From the NCBI RefSeq assembly GCF_035474595.1, contig NZ_DATIND010000065.1, forward strand, positions 1-64,000: a stretch of DNA of 64,000 bases, read 5' to 3'. Under the pieces are notes generated by a model, which saw only the letters and a program-made list of their open reading frames with translations, had not been told where the DNA came from and searched no databases. Of the stretch, positions 12,601 to 21,600 are shown one piece after another. How positions within the stretch are numbered: position 1 is the stretch's first letter; every line of letters begins with the position of its first letter. Origin of the DNA: Longimicrobium sp. Its GTDB lineage: Bacteria > Gemmatimonadota > Gemmatimonadetes > Longimicrobiales > Longimicrobiaceae. Both the position numbers and the translations under genes were made by a program.

Positions 12601-15600
12601 CTGCACGCCGATGGGGCTCACGCCGCCGGTCCGCACGTCGTCCTCCGTGACCACGCGGAAGGTGACGTGCACGGTCGTCTCGGTGATGCCGTACATGTTC
12701 ACCAGCCGCGGCGTATCGATCCCCCGCCGCTCCACCCAGCCGCGCAGCGTGGCCGGGTCCAGCGCCTCGCCGCCGAAGACGACCTCGCGCAGCGCGAGCT
12801 CCGGCGTCCCCGCCTCCTCGTCCGCGCGGATGAGCTGGCGGAAGGCGCCCGGCGTCTGGCTCAGCACCGTCACCCGCTCGTCCGCCAGCAGCCGCAGGAA
12901 CGCTTCCGGGCTGCGCGAGACGTAGAAGGGGACGACCACGACGCGGCCGCCGTACAGCAGCGCGCCCCAGATCTCCCAGACCGAGAAGTCGAAGGCGTAC
13001 GAGTGGAAGAGCGTCCACACGTCGCCCGCGCCGAAGCGGAACCAGCCGTCGGTCGCGTCGAACAGGCGCAGCGCGTTGCCGTGCGTCACCTGCACGCCCT
13101 TGGGCCGCCCGGTGGAGCCGGAGGTGTAGATGACGTACGCCAGCGCGTCCGCCGAAAGCTCGACTTCAGGGGATTCGGGAGATGCGGAGGCGATGACGCC
13201 CGCGTCCGCGTCCAGCCGCACCAGCCGCCGCCCCTCGGCGGGGATGCGCTCGGCGAGCTCGGCCGTGGTGACGACGATCTCCGCCCCCGAATCGTCCAGC
13301 ATGTACGCGAGCCGGTCCGCCGGGTACGCGGGATCGAGGGGGAGATAGCCGCCGCCCGCCTTGAGGATGGCGAGGATGCCGATGACCGTCTCCAGCGACC
13401 GCTCGACGCAGAGGCCGACGAGCGACTCGGGGCCGACGCCGGTCGCGCGGAGGTGGTTGGCGAGGCGGTTGGCGCGCGCGTCCAGCTCCGCGTACGAGAT
13501 CGTCGCCCCCTCGAAAGTCAGCGCGGGCGCGTCCGGCGCCTCGGCGGCGCGCGCGGCGAAGCGGCCGTGCAGCGTCTCGGCCACCGGGAACGACGCGGCC
13601 GCCGCGCCGAGCGCCAGCACCTCGCCTCGCTCCTCGGCGGAGAGGAGCGGGAGCGCGGCGACGGAGGCGTCGGGCGTGGCCGCCGCCGCGCGGAGGAGCG
13701 CGACGAAGCGGGCGGCCAGGCGCTCGACGGTGTCCGGATCGAAGAGGTCGGTGGCGTACTCGATGGCGCCGCGGAGGGAGCCGTCCTCCATCTCCACCAG
13801 CCCCGTGGTCATGTCGACCCGTGCGGCGCGGGTCTCCACCTCGATGTAGTCGATCTCCAGATCGCCCAGCTCCGACTTCTTCTCCGGCGTGTTGAGGAGC
13901 TGGAAGAGGACCTGCACCAGCGGCGCGTGGTTCAGCACGCGGTCGGGCACCAGCTCCTCCACGATCTTCTCGAACGACGCCTCCTGGTGCGCGAACGCGC
14001 CCATGGCGAAGTCGCGCACCTGGCCCACCAGCGCGCGGAAGGCGGGGCCGCCGGAAAGGTCGGCGCGGAGCGGGAGGATGTTGGAGAAGAAGCCGATCAG
14101 CCCCTCCGTGTCGCGGTGCGTGCGGCCCGCGACCGGGGTGCCGACGACGAGATCCGTCTGTCCGCTCCAGCGCGACATCAGCACGTCCCATGCGGCCAGC
14201 AGCACCATGAACAGCGTGGCGCGCTCGCCGTGCGCCAGCGCCCGCAGCGCCCCCGCCACGCGCGCGGGAACGGCGAAGGTGACGGTGCCGCCGCGCTGGC
14301 TGGGGCGCGCGGCGCGGGGGCGGTCGGTGGGCAGCTCCAGCACCGGCGGCGCGCCCGAGAGCGCGTCGCGCCACCACGCCAGCTGCCGCTCCAGCTCGCC
14401 GCCCGCCATGCGCGAGCGCTGCCACACCGCGAACTCGGCGTAGGTGAGCGGGAGCTCGGCCAGCGGGGACGGCTCACCGCGCCGGAAGGCCTCGTACAGC
14501 GCCAGCAGCTCGTGGCGGAACACGCCCATGCTCCACCCGTCGGACACGGCGTGGTGCATGGCGACCAGGAGCGCGTGGTCGTCGGCCGCCAGCCGCAGCA
14601 CCCGCGCGCGGAAGAGCGGGCCGCGCTCCAGGTCGAACGGCGCCCAGCACCAGTCGTCGTTCACCCGCGCGAGCTCTGCCTCGCGCTCTTCCGGCGCCAG
14701 CGCGGACAGGTCGTCCACCCCGGGCTGGAAGGTGTCGGGAGATTCCACGCGCTGCACCGCGTGCCCGTCGGCCACTGCGAAGCGGGTGCGGAGCACGGCG
14801 TGGCGGCGCACCATCTCGCGCAGCGCGCCGAGCAGCGCGTCCAGGTCCAGCGCGCCGCGCAGGCGCACGGGGTGGGGAAGGTTGTAGACGGGCGTCCCGG
14901 GGTCCATCCGGTCGATGAACCAGAGCCGCTCCTGCGCGAACGAGAGCGGCGCGTCGCCCTCGCGCAGGCGCTCGGGCGCGGCCTCGTCGGCCAGGCGCGG
15001 GAGCGCGTCGACGTGCGCGGCCAGGTCGGCCAGGAGCGGGTGCTCGAAGACCTCGGCCAGCAGCAGCTGCACGCCCAGCCGCTGGCGGACGTGCGTGACC
15101 AGCGTCATGGCCAGCAGCGAGTGGCCGCCGGCCAGGAAGAAGTCGTCGTCGGCGTGCACGGCGCCGCGCCCCAGCAGCTCGCCCCAGATCTCCGCCAGCA
15201 CCAGTTCCGTCGGCGTGGCCGGCGCGGTGCCGGTGCGCTCGTCGCCGGCCGGCTCGGCGAGCGCGGCGCGGTCCACCTTGCCGCTGGCGTTCAGCGGCAG
15301 CCGCGGCACCTGGGCGATGGCCGCGGGAAGGAGGTGCGCCGGGAGGCGCGCCGCCAGCCAGCCGCGCAGCGCCGCCGCGGTGGGCGCCTCGTCCCCGGCG
15401 GGCACCACCCAGGCCACCACGCGCGCCGGCGTGCCGCGCACGTCCACCGCGGCGTCGGCCACGGCGGGGTGCGCGCGCAGGGCTTCCTCGATCTCCCCCG
15501 GCTCCACGCGCACGCCGCGGACTTTCAGCTGGCGGTCGGTGCGACCGAGATACTCCAGTGCGAAAGTGCGAGAGTGCGGAAGTGCGGAAGTGCGTCCATC

Positions 15601-18600
15601 GTGCGCGGAGGACGCACTTCCGCACTCACGCACTTTCGCACTTTCTTTCCACCTCGCCCGGTCGCCCGTGCGGTACATCCGCGCGCCGGGCTCGGCGGCG
15701 AGCGGGTCCGGCGTGAAGCGCTCGGCGGTCAGCGCGGGGCGGCCGTGGTAGCCGCGCGCCAGCCCGGCGCCCGCGATCCACAGCTCGCCCGGCGTGCCCG
15801 GGGGAGCGGGGCGCAGCCGCGCGTCCAGCACGTACAGCCGCGTGCCCGCGATCGGCCCGCCGACGGGGACCTCCGGCGCGGCGCCGTCCTCCGCGCGCAC
15901 GTCGTGGGCGGTGGAGGTGACGGTGCACTCGCTGACGCCGTACAGGTTCTGCAGCGTCGCGCCACTGTGCCGCAGCCAGGCGGCGGCCGCGGCGGGGTGC
16001 ATCCGCTCGCCGCCCACCATCACCAGCCGCAGCGCGGGGGGAACGGGCGCGCCGCCGGCCTCCAGCTCGCGCACCCACTCGTGCCAGACGGCGGCGGTGA
16101 TAGCCATCAGCGTCACGCCGCCCGCCGCGACCAGCCGCGCCAGCTCCGCGGGCGCCAGCGGCCCCGGCGGCGCCACGACGACGGCGGCGCCGGCCTCCCA
16201 CGCGCCGAACATCTCCAGCACCGACGCGTCGAAGCTGGGCGAGGCCTGCTGCAGCATCCGGTCGTCCGCGCGGAAGCCGTGGCGCCGCACCGCCGCCCGC
16301 GCGTAGCCCAGCACCGCGCGGTGGGTGACGACCACGCCCTTCGGCTGCCCCGTCGATCCCGAGGTGTAGACGACGTACGCCGCGTTCGCCGCATCCACAT
16401 CCCCCGAGAACGCGGGAGATGCCGACGCGATCGCGTCCCGCTCCACGTCCAGCGCGATGACGGGGACCGTCGCCGGGAGCGCGGGGAGATGGCGCGAGTG
16501 CGTGACGACCGCGACGGCGCCCGAATCCTCCAGCATCCACGCGATCCGCTCCGCCGGGTACGCGGGATCGATGCACACGAACGCGCCGCCCGCGCCGAGG
16601 ATGCCGAGCAGGGCGACGGGCAGCTCCATCCCCCGCTCCAGCACCACCGCCACCCGCGACTCCGGCCGCACCCCGCGCTCGCGGAGATACGCGGCCAGGC
16701 GTCCCGCGCGGTCCGCGACGTCCGCGTAGCTCAGCGTCTCGCCGCCGTAGACGACGGCCGGCGCGTCGGCCCGCTCCGCCGCGACGCGGAGGAAGCGCGT
16801 GGCGAGCGTATCCTCATCTCCCTCGATCTCCCCCGACGGCGCGGCGAGGAGGGCGCGGCGCTCGGCGTCGTCCAGCACGTCGTGCGCGTGCACGGGGGCG
16901 GCGGGGTCGGCCAGCAGCGCGGCGAGCAGGCGCTCCCAGCGCTGCACCAGGCGCAGCGCCGTCTCGTCGTCGAACCGCCCCGTGCTGTACGAGGCGCGCA
17001 CCAGCAGCGCCTCGCCCGTCTCGCGCACGTCGATCCCGAGCTCGAACTCGGTGGAGAAGGGCGCGGGGTCGGTGGGGAAGCCGGACGGATCGTCGTCGTC
17101 CTCCAGCGCCGGGGCGTCCTCGATGCCGCGCGTCTGCAGCGCGAACGAGACCTGGAAGATGGGCGAGTGGCGCAGCGTGCGCTCCACGCCCAGCGCGTCC
17201 ACCAGCATCTGGAAGGGCACGTCCTGGTGCGCGTACGCGTCCAGCGCGCCGCGGCGCACGCGCGCCACCACCTCGCGGAAGCTGGGCTGGCCGGAAAGGT
17301 CGGCGCGCAGCGGCAGCATGTTCACGAAGAAGCCGATCAGCCCCTCCGTCTCGGGACGCGTGCGCCCGGCCACCGGCGTGCCCACCACCACGTCGTCGGT
17401 GCCGCAGACGCGCGCCAGCAGCACGTCCACGCTGGCCAGGAGAACCATGAAGAGGGTGGCGCCCTCGCGCTGGGCCAGCGCCCGCGCCGCCCGCGCCGTG
17501 GCGGGGGGGATGCGGAACCAGCGGTCCGCGCCCTCGAACCCGCGCGAGCCCACGCGCGGCCGGTCGGCGGGGAGGTCGATCGCGGGCGGGGCGCCGGCCA
17601 GCGCGCGCGACCAGAACCCGGTCTGCTCGTCCATCCCCCCTTCGGCCATCCACCGCCGCTGCCACGCCGCCCAGTCCGCGTAGCGCACCGGCAGCTCGGG
17701 GAGGGGGGACGGGAGGCCGCGCGAAAAGGCGGCGTACAGCGCGCGCATCTCGCGGTGCAGCACCGCCATCGACCAGCCGTCGGAGACGATGTGGTGGATG
17801 GAGACCACCAGCCGCGCCTCGCCCGGAACGCGCAGGAGCCGCGCGCGGACGATGGGGCCGCGCTCCAGGTCGAACGGCGTCACGCTCTCGTCGCGGTACG
17901 CGGCCATGACGGCGGCGTCGCGCTCCGCCTCCCCCATCTCCCGCAGGTCCTGCACGGGGAGGGGGATGGAGGACGGCGGAAGCGCCTCCTGCACCGGGCC
18001 GGATTCGGCCGTGCGGAAGACGGTGCGCAGCGGCGGATGCCGGCGCGCGACCTCGTCCAGCGCGCGGGAGAGCACCGCGGCGTCCGCGTCCTCGGGGAAC
18101 TCCTGGACGGAGACGACGGCGTACGCCATCTCCCCCGCCGCCAGCCGGTCCGTCAGCCAGACGCGCTCCTGCCCGAACGACAGCGGCGCGGGTCCGTCGC
18201 CCTCCAGCGGGACCAGCGGCGGCGCCGTCTCCGCCCCGCCGCGGAGCGCATCGATGCGCAGCGCCAGCGCGCGCAGCGTGGGCGCCTCGAACACCGCGCG
18301 CACCGGCACGTCGGCCTCGAAGAGCGCGCGGGCGCGGGAGACCAGGCGCATGGCCAGCAGCGAGTGGCCGCCCAGCGCGAAGAAATCATCGCCCGGACCG
18401 ACGCGCTCGGCCCCCAGCACCTCGCGCCAGATCCCCGCCAGCAGCTCCTCGGTCGGGGTGAGCGGAGTCTCGTCCTTTTCGTCCTGCGCGGGGGCGGACG
18501 GGTCCGGGTCCGGCAGCGCGCGGCGGTCCACCTTTCCGTTCGGGGTGAGCGGGAGCGCGTCCAGTACGACCACCGCGGAGGGGACCAGGTGCTCGGGAAG

Positions 18601-21600
18601 GCGCTCCTGCAGCCACTCGCGCACCCGCGGCGCCAGCGTGCGCAGCTCCGTCCCCCGCGCGGGATCGTTCGCCAGCCCGTCGAGCGCGAGAGCGGGGAGC
18701 GCGCGCGGGGGGAAGGCGGCGTCGACGTCCGGGCGGCGGAAGAGCGCGTCCACGTGCCCCGGCGCCTCGCGGCCGGTGGGGCGGATCTCCACCTCCATCC
18801 CCAGCTCGTCGCCCAGCGCCCACAGCGCCTCGGGGTCGACGGCGCTGACGGGGGCGGAGGCGACGGCGGCGCACACCTCGCCCGCCGTCCCCGGGCATTG
18901 GGGCGACTGGAGAAGCTCCAGCACGCGCAGCTCGGCTTCCACCCGCGCGTCGGGGATGCCGAGCACGGCGAGCGGAGCCGCGTCGGCCGCCAGCCGCGCC
19001 CGCAGCGAGTCGAGCGAGAGCCCGTCCGCGCGCCAGTCGATGGACGGCGCGGCGGCGGGCGCGTCGCCGCGGGCGACGGTGAGGACGACGTCGTAGCGGT
19101 GGCGCGTGAGCTCGTTGTGGTGGCGCCCTCGCTTCACCCGCGCCTCCGCGCGCGCGCCGCGGCCGATGGTGGCGGCCACGGCGGCGAAGAAATCGGGATC
19201 GACCACCAGCTCCTCTTCCTCGTCCGCGGCGTGGCGGGCGCGGCGGAGGACGTCGTGCGCGGGCTCGTCCGCATCCGCGCGACCCAGCTCGACCGCGGCG
19301 CGGAAGGCGGGGAGGGTGGGGAGCGCGCGCACGTCGCCGATGAAGAACGATCCCCCATCCCCCAGCGCCTCGGCGACGCCCTGGACGACGCGCGCCAGGT
19401 ACTCCGCGCCGGGGAAGTACTGCGAGACGGAGTTGAGGATCGCCGTGTCGAAGGCGCGCGGCTCCAGCCCCGAGAAGTCGGCCGCCTCGCGGTGCAGCAG
19501 GGTCACGGGGGGAAGGTGCATCCCCTCCTCGTTGCGGGCGATGCGGCCGCGCAGCGTCTCCAGCACCTGCGCGGAGACGTCGGTCCCCGTGTACGACTCG
19601 GCGTCGGGGGCGATGCGGAAGAGGAGGAGCCCCGTTCCCACGCCGATCTCCAGCACGCGGCGCGGGCCGAGCGCCAGGATGCGGGCGACGGTGGCGTCGG
19701 CCCACTCGTGCATCTCGGCCGCGGTGATGGGCTGGCCGGTGTACGAGCAGTTCCAGCCCACGATGTCGAAGGTCTCGCCCCCGTCCTCCGTCCCCCGGCT
19801 CCCCGCGTACAGGTCGTCGAACAGCCCCTCCCACTGGTGCACCGCCGCGCCCGGGTCGCCGTACGCCGCGCTCTCCAGGTGCGCGGCGGGAACGATCCAC
19901 GCCACGAGCCGCTTCTCGCCCGACGCGTCGGCGCGCACGTCCACCGCGGCGCCGGCCACGGCGGGGTGATGCGCGAGCACCGCCTCGACCTCGCCCGGCT
20001 CCACGCGGAAGCCGCGGATCTTCACCTGCTGGTCGATGCGACCCAGGAACTGAAGTGCGAAAGTGCGAGGGTGCGAAAGTGCGAGAGTGGGTTCGTCGCG
20101 GGACGAATCTCCGTGCGCTTCCTCGCCATCGCTGGTCCTCTCCCTGGCTCGTTCCTCGCCTGTCCCTCCCCCAGAACCGACTGGGGAAGGGACGGGGTCG
20201 GCGTGGCCTGCATCGGCCAGCGCGCGCGTCGGATGCGGGAGTGCCGGGTTTTCACTTCCGCACTTCCGCACTTCCGCACTCACGCACTCACGCACTTCCG
20301 TCCATCTCACCAGGTCGCCGGTGCGATACAGCCGCCCGCCCGTGCCGAACGGATCGGGGACGAACTTCTCCGCGGTGAGCGCGGGGCGGCCCAGGTAGCC
20401 GCGCGCCAGGCCGTCGCCCGCGATCAGCAGCTCGCCGGGGGCGCCGGGGGGGACGGGGCGCAGCCGCGCGTCCACCACGTACACGCGCGTGTTGGCGATC
20501 GGCGCGCCGATGGGGATGGCACCCCGCTCCGCATCTTCCGCCGAGACCGCGTGGCAGCAGGTGAAGGTGGTCGCCTCGGTGGGCCCGTAGCCGTCCACGA
20601 TGCGCGTCTCCGGCAGCAGCTCCATCGCCCGCCGCACGTGCGCGGGGGAAAGGACGTCGCCGCCGGCCAGGAGGTGGCGCACGCCCGCGAACCCCTCCGC
20701 GCCCGCGTCCACCACCTGGTGGAAGAGCCCGGCGGTGAGCCACGCCGAGGTCACGCCGTGGCGGCGGACGAAGGCGCCCAGCTCGCGCGGGTCCGCCGGC
20801 CCGGCGGGGTGGATGGCCACCGCGCCGCCGTTCAGCAGCGCGCCCCAGATCTCCCACGTGGACGCGTCGAAGGCGACGGGGGCGAGCTGCAGGAACACCT
20901 CGTCCGCCGCGAAGCGCGCGTACGTCTGCCCCCGCACCAGCCGCACGACCGCGCGATGCGGCACCGCGGCGCCCTTCGGCGTCCCCGTGGACCCCGACGT
21001 GTAGACGACGTAGGCGATGGAGAGCGGATCGCCGTCGACCGGGAGATCGTCCGCCGCTTCGGCCTCGATCCCCGCGCGCGCGGTGGCGAGCGAGAGGACG
21101 CGCGCGTCGCCCCAATCCCCCCGGTCCCCATCCCCCGCCGCGATGACGACGGAAACGCCGGCGTCGCGGCGCATCATCTCCAGCCGCGCGCGCGGATAGC
21201 CGGGGTCGAGGGGGACGTACGCGCCGCCCGCCTTGAGGATGGCCAGCAGCGCCGCGATCAGCTCCGGCGAGCGCTCCATCGCCACCCCGACGCGCGACTC
21301 GGGGGCGACGCCCAGGGCGATCAGGCGCCGCGCGAGGCGGTTGGCGCGCGCGTTCAGCTCGCCGTAGGTGACGGTGCCCGCGTCCGTCCGCAGCGCGACC
21401 GCATCCGGCCGCGCGGCGGCGACGTGCTCGAAGAGGCGGTGGATGGAAAGGTCGCGCGGATACTCCGTCTCCGTCGCGTTCAGGTCGCGCAGGACGAGGG
21501 CGCGCTCGGCTTCCGTCAGGGGATCCAGGTCCCCGACGGTGCGCGCATCGCCCGCCGCGATCTGGCGGAGGATGGATTCGAAGCCGGCGAGAAGGCGCGC